This document shows, piece by piece, positions 53,481 to 61,084 of a stretch of DNA of 64,000 bases. Origin of the DNA: JABFRJ01 sp031374735 (GTDB taxonomy: Bacteria > Pseudomonadota > Alphaproteobacteria > Rhizobiales > Hyphomicrobiaceae); the NCBI GenBank assembly GCA_031374735.1, contig JANMGQ010000066.1, forward strand, positions 1 to 64,000, read 5' to 3'. The stretch's first letter is position 1, and the number at the start of each line of letters is the position of its first letter. A model generated the notes under the pieces. It was not told where the DNA came from. It saw only the letters and a list, made by a program, of their open reading frames with translations, and did no database searches. A program made the position numbers and the translations under genes.

Positions 53481-54857
53481 ATGAGTGAAACGCAATCGGC
53501 CGAGACAACCGCCGGGTTCACCGGCTCTGAAACGGCGCGAGCTGAAGCCGTCACGGCCGCCCTGGTCAAGGAGGACCGCGAGCGCTTGAAGGCGCTCGTC
53601 GCGGATCTGCAGGCGCCCGATCTTGCCGACCTCATCGTGTTGCTCGAGCCCGCTGAGCGCGCGCAGCTGATCCAGATACTCGGCGCAGACTTTGACTACG
53701 ATGCGTTGTCCGAACTCGACGAGGCCATTCGAGACGAGCTCTCGGAAAGTCTGCCCAACGACGTGATCGCCAGGGCCGTGACGGCGCTCGACACTGACGA
53801 CGCCGCCTACGTCATGGAAGGGCTCGAGGACGCTGACAAGAAGGACGTGCTGGCACAGGTGCCACGCGCCGAGCGCGCGGCCGTCGAGCGCAACCTCGAC
53901 TATCCCGAGCAGACGGCCGGCCGGCTGATGCAGTCGGACTTCGTCGCCGTGCCGCCCTATTGGTCGGTCGGCCAGGTCATCGACCATATGCGCGAGGCAG
54001 ACGATCTGCCCGATACGTTCTCCGACATCTTCGTGGTCGATGCGACGCACCACGTGCTGGGCTCGCTCGACCTGTCACGCCTGCTGCGCACCCAGCGGCA
54101 CGTCCTCGTCGACAAGCTGATGGAAAGCGACGGCAAGCCCGTGCTCGCGACAGCCGATCAGGAGGAGGTCGCGCGCCAGTTCGAGCGCTATGATCTGCGC
54201 TCGGCGCCCGTCGTCGATGCCAACCAGCGGCTTGTCGGTGTGGTCACCGTCGATGACGTGGTCGAGGTGCTGGAGCGGGAGGCCGACGAGGACGTGCGCC
54301 GGCTTGCGGGCGTTGGCGACGAAAGCATCAACGATACCGTCCAGACCGTCGCGCCCATTCGTTTTGCCTGGCTGTTCGTCAATCTGTTGACGGCCATTTT
54401 GGCTTCCGTCGTGATCAAGCAGTTCGATGCCACGATCGAGCAAATGGTATCGTTGGCCGTGCTGATGCCGATCGTGGCCTCCATGGGCGGCAACGCCGGC
54501 ACGCAGACGATGACTGTTTGTGTGCGTGCACTGGCCACGCAGGAGTTGCCGCCAGCCAAGGTGCCGCGCATCGTGTTTCGCGAGGTGGCGATCGGTCTCT
54601 TGAACGGCATCGCGTTTGCGCTGATCATGGCCGTGATCGTCGTCTTCTGGTTCGGGCCAGGCAAACTCGGCCTCGTGATTGGCGCGGCCATGATCATCAA
54701 TCTGGTGGCTGCTGGCCTCGCCGGCGTGTTCATCCCGCTGGCGCTGGCGCACTTCCGCTTCGATCCCGCGGTGTCTTCAACCGTGTTCGTCACAACCGTC
54801 ACGGACGTGGTGGGCTTCTTCGCGTTTCTTGGCCTAGCGTCGCTGTGGCTGCGCTAG
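53481..54857 (+). CDS. mgtE: Mg2+ transporter MgtE
   Basis: 458 aa from ATG 53481. N-terminal MgtE_N helical domain (ERLKALVADLQAPDLADLIVLLEPAERAQLIQIL), then two CBS domains (QSDFVAVPPYWSVGQVIDHM; RYDLRSAPVVDANQRLVGVVTVDDVVEVLE) and five membrane helices: the start FAWLFVNLLTAILASVVIKQFD, the pore region VLMPIVASMGGNAGTQTMTV and the end TVTDVVGFFAFLGLASLWL. Mg2+ sensing is done by the N and CBS domains. A full-length, intact channel. Next to a convergent Bug-type protein. Confidence 0.95.
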   Translation: MSETQSAETTAGFTGSETARAEAVTAALVKEDRERLKALVADLQAPDLADLIVLLEPAERAQLIQILGADFDYDALSELDEAIRDELSESLPNDVIARAVTALDTDDAAYVMEGLEDADKKDVLAQVPRAERAAVERNLDYPEQTAGRLMQSDFVAVPPYWSVGQVIDHMREADDLPDTFSDIFVVDATHHVLGSLDLSRLLRTQRHVLVDKLMESDGKPVLATADQEEVARQFERYDLRSAPVVDANQRLVGVVTVDDVVEVLEREADEDVRRLAGVGDESINDTVQTVAPIRFAWLFVNLLTAILASVVIKQFDATIEQMVSLAVLMPIVASMGGNAGTQTMTVCVRALATQELPPAKVPRIVFREVAIGLLNGIAFALIMAVIVVFWFGPGKLGLVIGAAMIINLVAAGLAGVFIPLALAHFRFDPAVSSTVFVTTVTDVVGFFAFLGLASLWLR

Positions 54858-54859
54858 GG

Positions 54860-55645
54860 TCAAGGTGCAACGGGCAAGCCAGATTCGTTGAACCGGCCTT
54901 TGCGCCGCTCATCTTCAGCGGCGAGATGCTGCTTATGGGCGTCGCTTGTCTGATAGCTTTGAGCGAACACGCTCCATCCGACGTCGGCGAGCTTGCTGGT
55001 GATGTCGTCGGTGAGCGCCTTTGAGACGCTGGTCGCGTTCGCCGAGGCTGTGTAAGCGCCTATCCACGAGGTGGCCGAGAACAAGGGCAGTCCTGCTTGA
55101 TCGGCCGTTGCCACGTCCCAGAGGGCTGGCAGGCGCTCATCTGCCGCCAGCACAAAGGCCAGGATATCGCCGCGGCGCACGGACTCGACAACAGCGGGTA
55201 CCGCCTCGCACATGACGTCGACGGCGCCCGATTGCAGCTTATCCAGCGCCTCGGAGGTGTTGGCAGACGAGACGAGGGTGAGTTTTGCCTCAAGCAGATC
55301 CTGCACCTGCAGGGCACAGTCAAGCGAAGCCGACCACGGGCCGGCATGGGCGATGCGCACGGCGCGGCCTTTCGCCTTCATCCAGCTGACAAGTTCGCTG
55401 GCGTCCTGGGCTTGCAGTGTCTTGGCGCCGAGCAGCACCATCGGTGCATGCAGCAATAGACCCGCTGGTGCATGCGGCCCCTCGCCTTTGGCTGCCGCCC
55501 GATCAAGGGCGCCGCGGCCATCCGAAAGCTTCAAGTCCGGCACCTGGGCCAGAACTGACTCCAGCACCGATGGCACAGGCATCTGTGCCTGCGCAGCGGA
55601 CAGACCAACGAGCAGAACAACAAGCGCGAGGCGGATCTGCAGCAT
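54860..55645 (-). CDS. Bug/TctC-like solute-binding protein, short divergent form
   Basis: 261 aa with signal peptide MLQIRLALVVLLVGLSAAQA. Part of a Bug receptor fold: HAPAGLLLHAPMVLLGAKT, AKGRAVRIAHAGPWSASL, TSEALDKLQSGAVDVMCEAVPAVVESVRRG and WDVATADQAGLPLF. The opening segment that holds the GGxxD carboxylate-binding site of normal TctC/Bug proteins (300+ aa) is not visible, so ligand binding may differ. No TctA/B permease nearby. Lies after the orphan CoA-transferase subunit in the same orientation, 106 bases apart. Confidence 0.65.
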   Translation of the reverse strand: MLQIRLALVVLLVGLSAAQAQMPVPSVLESVLAQVPDLKLSDGRGALDRAAAKGEGPHAPAGLLLHAPMVLLGAKTLQAQDASELVSWMKAKGRAVRIAHAGPWSASLDCALQVQDLLEAKLTLVSSANTSEALDKLQSGAVDVMCEAVPAVVESVRRGDILAFVLAADERLPALWDVATADQAGLPLFSATSWIGAYTASANATSVSKALTDDITSKLADVGWSVFAQSYQTSDAHKQHLAAEDERRKGRFNESGLPVAP

Positions 55646-55751
55646 GGTTCAGCGCCTCCTTGGACGAACGAAACGTAACAGTCGCTTACACCTGACAGCA
55701 GGTCGACGCTAAGCCGCGAACCCCAAGCGATCGTTGAAACACTTGTGCGGC

Positions 55752-56501
55752 TCAATCGGTGCTGATGTTCCAGGTTTTGCGCGCGAAGGCTGGATACGTT
55801 GCCGACACCTTACGGGCAACCGTGCCGCGCAGCAGCTGCACCTCTTGAGCGTCCAAGCCGGGTGTCACCGGCACCTGAGCCGGTGCATCGTACTCAAAGC
55901 CAGTAGCAGCCTTCACATCCGCGGCAGAGACGCCGGGATGCAGGCTCTGCAACACGAAGCGGGCGCGGCCCTTGTCGAACGAGAACACGCACAGGCTGGT
56001 CACCAGACCAAAGGGGCCGCCAGGGCGATAGACCTCTTTGGGGCTGGTGCCAGGTGCGGAGATGAAGTCAACTTTGTCGACCAGCACGCGCGGTGTGTGC
56101 TCTTCGCGAAACAGGATCACCCGCGGCACGACGTAGTAGAGGTAGGCTGAGCCGAAGGAGCCCGGGAAACGCTGGGTGGCCCTGGGATAGCTGTCGATGT
56201 CGCCGACCCCGACGAGGTTCACATTCGCGGCGCCGTCGATCTGCCCGCCGGAGAGAAAGAAGGCGTCGATGCGGCCTTGTCCCGCCGCATCGAACAATTC
56301 CTTGCCGCCGTCCGTGAAGGGATTGTTGGCGATCGAGCCGAGGATGGTCACGCGCATGCGCCCCTGCGAGCGCACCTGTGCCAGCAGTGCGGCCGATCCC
56401 GGGATCGGTGACTGCGCACCACAGGCGACATGGCCGAGCCCATCGAGCATGCGCGAGATGGCCGCGATCATGATTTCAGAGGCGAGCATCGGCGATGACA
56501 T
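55752..56501 (-). CDS. Family I CoA-transferase beta subunit (GctB/IpdB-like), orphan
   Basis: 249 aa. The family fold is evident from LASEIMIAAISRMLDGLGHVACGAQSPIPGSAALLAQ, FFLSGGQIDGAANVNLVGVGD, and LYYVVPRVILFREEHTPRVLVDKVDFISAPG. The active-site Glu of glutaconate CoA-transferase beta (SENG-type motif) is not visible where CGAQSPIPG stands, so this resembles the IpdB subgroup, which hydrates or hydrolyses ring-opened steroid CoA esters. No alpha subunit is encoded in the window; it may pair with one elsewhere. Next to a hydrolase and a Bug-like protein on the same strand. Confidence 0.8.
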   Translation of the reverse strand: MSSPMLASEIMIAAISRMLDGLGHVACGAQSPIPGSAALLAQVRSQGRMRVTILGSIANNPFTDGGKELFDAAGQGRIDAFFLSGGQIDGAANVNLVGVGDIDSYPRATQRFPGSFGSAYLYYVVPRVILFREEHTPRVLVDKVDFISAPGTSPKEVYRPGGPFGLVTSLCVFSFDKGRARFVLQSLHPGVSAADVKAATGFEYDAPAQVPVTPGLDAQEVQLLRGTVARKVSATYPAFARKTWNISTD

Positions 56502-56531
56502 CTGGGTGGCTCCTGTTGCGCCAACGACGCG

Positions 56532-57398
56532 TCACGCGGCGTTGATAAAGTTACGCAGCACACCAAAGCCGCGCTCGGGCTGATCAGCAACGACGCCGTG
56601 ACCGCAGTCATCGAACCGTTCAAACTGTACGAGGCGCTTTGGCAGCGATGCCGCGATCACCTCGCTGAAGGCAACCGGTGTGATCGGATCCTGCTCGCCG
56701 GCCATGACAAGCGTCGGGCATTGGATGCGCGCAAGGGCTGCCCGAAAATCCAGATGCTCGGACTCACTGCCCGCGCCGGAAAAGTGCATCGCAACGGGAT
56801 TCTTCGAGATCGCCCGCGTGAACACGTTCGGGTCGCCTGTGCGTGTGCGGTAGTACGGGAAGCAGCGCTGAATGTAGAGCGCGCGATTTTCCGGCGTCGG
56901 CCGCAGCCAGCGGTCTTCGGCGATGGCGCGGATGTCGCGTCCGCCCATGCGTTCGAACGCGTTGAAGATGGCATCCAGATCAAACTTGGCGGCTGTGCTG
57001 ATCAATACCATTTTGCTCGGATGCTCTGGGTGGCGCGTTGCGTAGGACTGGGCGACGAAACCACCAAACGACGTGCCTGATACGATGGGCTTTACGATGC
57101 CGAGTGCGTCGCAGAAGGCTTTAACGTCGTCGCCCCACTGCGCAAGATTCCAGGTGCTGGGACCGCCATCATCGCTGCGCCCGTTGCCGCGGTGGTCGAT
57201 GTAGACGATCTGCGCGATGTCGGTCAGCGCGCGCCAGCCTGGATCCACTGCAGTTGGTTTGAAGATGGTGTGGTCGAAGCCCGGCCCGCCGTGCAGCAGC
57301 AACAGTGTCGGCTTTTCCCGCATGCGCGCGCCGTCCGCCACAAGGCCGGAGTTCTCGACGTCGAAGTAGATCCTGACACCGTTGACCTTGACGTGCAT
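56532..57398 (-). CDS. Alpha/beta hydrolase (proline iminopeptidase-like, S33)
   Basis: 288 aa. LLLHGGPGFDHTIF gives the HGGPG oxyanion motif of the S33 family; the nucleophile is the Ser of VSGTSFGGFVAQSYA (residue near 110), the acid is the Asp of MAGEQDPITPV and the base is the His of DDCGHGVVADQPE. YIDHRGNGRSDDGG is also typical. No signal peptide. Four bases after the SulP gene and just ahead of the CoA-transferase, so these genes may form a small operon. Could hydrolyse peptides, esters or ring-fission products. Confidence 0.83.
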   Translation of the reverse strand: MHVKVNGVRIYFDVENSGLVADGARMREKPTLLLLHGGPGFDHTIFKPTAVDPGWRALTDIAQIVYIDHRGNGRSDDGGPSTWNLAQWGDDVKAFCDALGIVKPIVSGTSFGGFVAQSYATRHPEHPSKMVLISTAAKFDLDAIFNAFERMGGRDIRAIAEDRWLRPTPENRALYIQRCFPYYRTRTGDPNVFTRAISKNPVAMHFSGAGSESEHLDFRAALARIQCPTLVMAGEQDPITPVAFSEVIAASLPKRLVQFERFDDCGHGVVADQPERGFGVLRNFINAA

Positions 57399-57402
57399 GG
57401 CC

Positions 57403-58677
57403 TCACCTCAGCTTGCGGGTTGCCAGATGGAGCACGAGACCGAGCGCGATGCCAGCCACGAGATCATAGAAGATCGTGGTCAGGAACGTTCCCGAGACGA
57501 TCAGTGCGGTTGGCCATGCATGCCGCAGCAATCGCAGCACCTCGTCTCGTTCCGCCATGTTCCACGATACGATCGCGAGTACGCCAGCCAGCGCCGCGAG
57601 TGGGATGTGCGTTGCGAGGGGAGCTGCCAGCAGCATGAAGGCCAGCAGATAGACGGCATGCAACATGCCCGAGACAGGGCTCGTCGCGCCCGCGCGAATG
57701 TTGGTTGCAGTGCGCGCGATGGTGCCGGTTGCGGGCATGCCGCCGAAGCAGGCGACGCTGATGTTGCCAATGCCTTGCGCCACCAACTCGATGTTCGAGC
57801 GATGCCGGCGACCACTCATGCCGTCGGCGACAACGGCCGAGAGCAGCGATTCAATCGACCCAAGCAGAGCGATGGCGATGGCGTCGGGCAGAACGGTTTG
57901 CATGCGTGCCCATGACGTGTCGGGCCACAGTGGCGCTGGCAGCGATGATGGCACGCCACCGTATCGCGTGCCGATGGTCGCAACGCCTGGGTCAATTGCG
58001 GCCGTCATGACCGCGGCGAGCGCGACTGCTATCAGCATGCCGGGCCACGTCGGCCGCAACCGCCGCAACGCGATGATACCGGCGATGGTGCCGAGCGAGA
58101 GACTAACCGCTGCGGGCTTGATCGTGCCGATGGCCGCCCAGAGGGCACCGAGCTTTGGCAGCAGTGCCGCTGGTTCTTTGCCTATCGTCAGCCCGAGCAG
58201 TTCACGGATCTGGCTGGCAAAGATGATCGCGGCGATGCCCGCGGTGAAACTGACGATCACGGCGTGCGGCACGAGATTGATGAAGCGGCCAAGCCTCAAC
58301 GCTCCAAGTACAACCATCATGACGCCCGCCATCAACGTGGCCAGCAGCAAGCCGTCATAGCCATGGCGCTCGACGACAGCTGCGATGAGGACGATGAAGG
58401 CGCCTGCGGGACCGCCGATCTGAAAGCGGCTGCCGCTCAGCAGCGAAATCAGGAAGCCGCCGACGATCGCCGTATAGAGCCCGCGCTCCGGGCCAAGGCC
58501 TGAGGCAATCGCGATCGCCATCGACAAAGGCAACGCCACGATGGCAACGGTCAGGCCAGCAACGGCATCGCGGCGCAGGCGTTCCCCGCTGTAGCCTTCG
58601 CGGATCACCGATACGATCTTCGGCACGAATGGTTCGGGGCCATCGGCAGTCGCGGCCGCCTTCGTGTGACCGCCCAT
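57403..58677 (-). CDS. SulP-family anion permease without STAS domain
   Basis: 424 aa. Membrane domain with about 10-12 helices: the first RRDAVAGLTVAIVALPLSMAIAIASGLGPERGLYTAIVGGFLISLLSGSRFQIGGPAGAFIVL matches the SulP core closely; AIALLGSIESLLSAVVADGMSGRRHRSNIELVAQGIGNISVACFGGMPATGTIARTATN is the second core segment. It stops right after the last helix, so the cytosolic STAS domain usual in SulP proteins is absent. GGGGG at the right spacing precedes the ATG at 58677. Bicarbonate or sulfate are the likely substrates. Confidence 0.88.
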   Translation of the reverse strand: MGGHTKAAATADGPEPFVPKIVSVIREGYSGERLRRDAVAGLTVAIVALPLSMAIAIASGLGPERGLYTAIVGGFLISLLSGSRFQIGGPAGAFIVLIAAVVERHGYDGLLLATLMAGVMMVVLGALRLGRFINLVPHAVIVSFTAGIAAIIFASQIRELLGLTIGKEPAALLPKLGALWAAIGTIKPAAVSLSLGTIAGIIALRRLRPTWPGMLIAVALAAVMTAAIDPGVATIGTRYGGVPSSLPAPLWPDTSWARMQTVLPDAIAIALLGSIESLLSAVVADGMSGRRHRSNIELVAQGIGNISVACFGGMPATGTIARTATNIRAGATSPVSGMLHAVYLLAFMLLAAPLATHIPLAALAGVLAIVSWNMAERDEVLRLLRHAWPTALIVSGTFLTTIFYDLVAGIALGLVLHLATRKLR

Positions 58678-58787
58678 GCTGCCCCCTGTTTTTGACCGTG
58701 CCACCAATCGAGACACGGATTTCTGCTTTTTTAATACGTTTGCTGCAAGGTCCGGGCAGGCTCATTCTCCCTGGTCCGAGGTTTCCG

Positions 58788-59294
58788 ATGTCTCTTCCGC
58801 TCTCGCGCTCGTTGCGGCTTGCCGCCAAAGTCGCCGGCTTCACGTTGGCCGCCACTGTTGCGTTGTCGGCTCAGCGCGCCGTCGCCGAAGATCTGATCGT
58901 CAAGTTCGACCAGTCGCAGCTCCTCCAGCTGCCGCGGCCCGCGGCTGAAGTGATCATCGGCAACCCCTCTATCGCTGATGTCGCAATCCAGTCCGGCAAC
59001 CTGCTCGTCGTCACGGGCAAGTCGTTTGGCATCACCAACATTATCGCCCTTGATGTCGAGCGCAAGGTTATCCAGGACCAACGCATCATCGTGCGCCGCG
59101 ACGAAGTGCGTGTCGTCAACGTCTACAAGTCGACTGATCGCTTCAGCTACAACTGCGTACCGCAGTGCAACCCGACCCTGATGCCGGGCGACAGCGACAT
59201 CTTCTTCGAGCGCACCCTGCAGCACTCGCAGAAAAAGAACACCTACTCTGAAGGCGCCGCCGAGCGCGCCTCGGCCGGCGGCCAGGCGAACTGA
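58788..59294 (+). CDS. Stand-alone pilus-formation N-terminal domain protein (CpaC N-domain-like)
   Basis: 168 aa with a signal peptide ending near VAEDL. The domain that starts most CpaC/RcpA secretins is present: LIVKFDQSQLLQLPRPAAEVIIGNPSIADVAIQSGNLLVVTGKSFGITNIIALD, then the second strand pair DQRIIVRRDEVRVVNVYKST. Instead of a secretin it ends in a short tail with two Cys (NCVPQC), possibly a disulfide. No cpa or tad cluster is nearby. The upstream frame back to 58629 overlaps the SulP start region and is not used. Ends at a clear terminator. Confidence 0.75.
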   Translation: MSLPLSRSLRLAAKVAGFTLAATVALSAQRAVAEDLIVKFDQSQLLQLPRPAAEVIIGNPSIADVAIQSGNLLVVTGKSFGITNIIALDVERKVIQDQRIIVRRDEVRVVNVYKSTDRFSYNCVPQCNPTLMPGDSDIFFERTLQHSQKKNTYSEGAAERASAGGQAN

Positions 59295-59329
59295 TTGCCA
59301 CGTTTGAACACACCTGCCGATGATTTGTG

Positions 59330-59361
59330 CCGACCTCGCGAGGGGTCGGCATATTTTTTTG
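59330..59361 (+). terminator. Rho-independent terminator
   Basis: GCCGACCTC (59330-59338) pairs with GGGGTCGGC (59343-59351) around a GCGA tetraloop, with one G-U pair, followed by CATATTTTTTT. It lies 35 bases after the stop of the pilus-domain gene and upstream of paaG, so it isolates the two. Confidence 0.85.
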
Positions 59362-59422
59362 GTTTTGCATTTGCCCGTGCCGGGGCAGTAGAGGACATGG
59401 ACCCCCGCACGGAGTGTTGCCC

Positions 59423-60205
59423 ATGGACCAGCCGATCCTCGTTACCAAAACCGACGGCTATCACGTCGTCACGTTCAACCGGCCGGACAAGCTCAATGCG
59501 TTCACAGAGCGTATGAACCTGGACATTCAGGCGGCGCTCGATGCAGCTGACGCGGATCCCGCGTGTCGCGCCGTACTGATCACGGCAAACGGCCGAGCCT
59601 TCACTGCCGGGCAAGACCTTGCAGCAGCAGCAGCAGGTGGCAGGGGCAAGACACGCGATACCCTCGACCGGCTTTACAACCCCATCATCACGCGCATCGC
59701 CCAGTTCCGCATGCCGATTGTGTGTGCGGTCAACGGCATCGCGGCGGGCGCGGGTCTGAACATCGCGCTCGGCTGCGATATCGTCATTGCGGGGCGTTCT
59801 GCCAAGTTCCTGCAACCGTTTTCAAAGATCGCGCTAGTGCCGGATGCGGGTGGCACATGGTTCTTGCCGCGCCTCGTTGGGCCGGCGCGCGCGCGCGCCC
59901 TTGCCTTGCTCGCCGAGACGATCACTGCCGAGCGGGCGCTGGAGTTCGGCCTGATCTGGCAGGTGGTCGATGACGACAAGCTGCTCGAGGAGGCGACAGC
60001 GTTGACGCGACGCCTCGCGAGCGGGCCCACGCGGGCCTATGCGGCCATCAAGCAGGCGCTGCACGCGGCTGAGAGCAATACGCTGCAAAGCCAACTCGAC
60101 CTCGAACGAGATTTGCAAGTCCAGTTGGCCGCCGAGCCCGACAGCCACGAGGCGATCACAGCATTTCTCGAAAAGCGCGCGCCGAAATACACGGGGCGTG
60201 CGTGA
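59423..60205 (+). CDS. paaG: Enoyl-CoA hydratase/isomerase, PaaG-like
   Basis: 260 aa, crotonase fold. VVTFNRPDKLNAFTERMN, the oxyanion stretch ANGRAFTAGQDLA and AVNGIAAGAGLNIALGCDIVIAG, then LQPFSKIALVPDAGGTWFLPRLVGPARARALALLAE, which is the PaaG/1,2-epoxyphenylacetyl-CoA isomerase pattern. C-terminal helices follow (LERDLQVQLAAEPDSHEAITAFLEKRAPKYTG). It overlaps paaI by one base (TGATG). Ring-opening isomerase in aerobic phenylacetate degradation, if the rest of paa exists elsewhere. Confidence 0.87.
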   Translation: MDQPILVTKTDGYHVVTFNRPDKLNAFTERMNLDIQAALDAADADPACRAVLITANGRAFTAGQDLAAAAAGGRGKTRDTLDRLYNPIITRIAQFRMPIVCAVNGIAAGAGLNIALGCDIVIAGRSAKFLQPFSKIALVPDAGGTWFLPRLVGPARARALALLAETITAERALEFGLIWQVVDDDKLLEEATALTRRLASGPTRAYAAIKQALHAAESNTLQSQLDLERDLQVQLAAEPDSHEAITAFLEKRAPKYTGRA

Positions 60206-60630
60206 TGGGCGGGGCAGGAAACGACACCGCACGGCGGTCAGCCGATGCCATGTGGGCTGAAGATCGCGCCTGTCAGCATTTGAACATGCGCATCGATGCA
60301 ATCGCCGCGGGCGAGGCGACACTCTCGATGCTGGTGACGGACGCCATGACCAACGGTCACGGACTGTGTCACGGCGGCTATATCTTCATGCTCGCCGATA
60401 GTGCCTTCGCTTATGCCTGCAACAGCTATGGCCAGCGCACGGTCGCGCAGCAGTGCAACATCGCGTTCATCGCGCCGGGACGTCTTGGCATGCGTCTGTC
60501 AGCCGAGGCCAAGGAGCGCCAGCGCGCGGAGCGGTCCGGCATCTACGACGTTACCGTGCGCGATGAGAGCGGCGCCGTGATCGCGGAGTTTCGGGGCTTT
60601 TCGCGCTCCATTCCCGGTTCGCTGATTTGA
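60205..60630 (+). CDS. paaI: Hydroxyphenylacetyl-CoA thioesterase PaaI
   Basis: 141 aa, hotdog-fold thioesterase. GHGLCHGGYIFMLADSAFAYACNSYGQRTVAQQCNIAFI carries the PaaI pattern, with the catalytic acidic residue in ADSAFAYACN and the HGG turn. It hydrolyses hydroxylated phenylacetyl-CoA derivatives to relieve CoA trapping. Start at ATG 60205 overlaps paaG's stop; the GTG at 60202 would extend by one codon. Followed after 10 bases by an ArsR regulator, presumably in the same transcript. Confidence 0.9.
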   Translation: MGGAGNDTARRSADAMWAEDRACQHLNMRIDAIAAGEATLSMLVTDAMTNGHGLCHGGYIFMLADSAFAYACNSYGQRTVAQQCNIAFIAPGRLGMRLSAEAKERQRAERSGIYDVTVRDESGAVIAEFRGFSRSIPGSLI

Positions 60631-60640
60631 GTCGGATCGC

Positions 60641-60979
60641 ATGAGCACGTCCCGATCATCGGCAGTTTCCATCGACCAGATTGCGAACACGCTCGCGAGA
60701 TGTACGCCGCTATTTCAAGCTCTCGGCGAGCCCGCACGCCAACAGATCATCCTGATGTTGGCTGAAACCGAAGAGCTCAACGTCTCTGAGATCGCGGGCC
60801 GGATGGACCTGTCTCGGCCTGCGATTTCGCATCATTTGAAGGTTCTGCGCGCGGCGGACCTGGTCACGGCGCGGCGCGAAGGCACGGAAAATTTCTACAA
60901 GCTGACGATGGAAGACGCGCTCGAACTGCTGGCGCGCTTCGTGTCCGAGGTGGAGGCCTGCACGCCCGAAGCGGAGTGA
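60641..60979 (+). CDS. ArsR-family transcriptional regulator
   Basis: 112 aa. Winged helix with FQALGEPARQQIILMLAETEELNVSEIAGRMDLSRPAISHHLKVLRAADLVTARREGTENFYKL. No ELCVCDL-type metal-binding cysteines are present in the alpha3 region, so a metal sensor role is unlikely; it probably senses another ligand or redox state. Lies between paaI and the molybdenum hydroxylase genes and may control either side. Confidence 0.88.
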   Translation: MSTSRSSAVSIDQIANTLARCTPLFQALGEPARQQIILMLAETEELNVSEIAGRMDLSRPAISHHLKVLRAADLVTARREGTENFYKLTMEDALELLARFVSEVEACTPEAE

Positions 60980-61084
60980 AGGTTGCGCTTTTGTGTGCAA
61001 TCCTGAGTGATTTTATTGGTTGATTTTGATCGACCAACGCGTCAAGAGGGGGCAATTGCAACGCACCATAGGGACAACTGCCGC

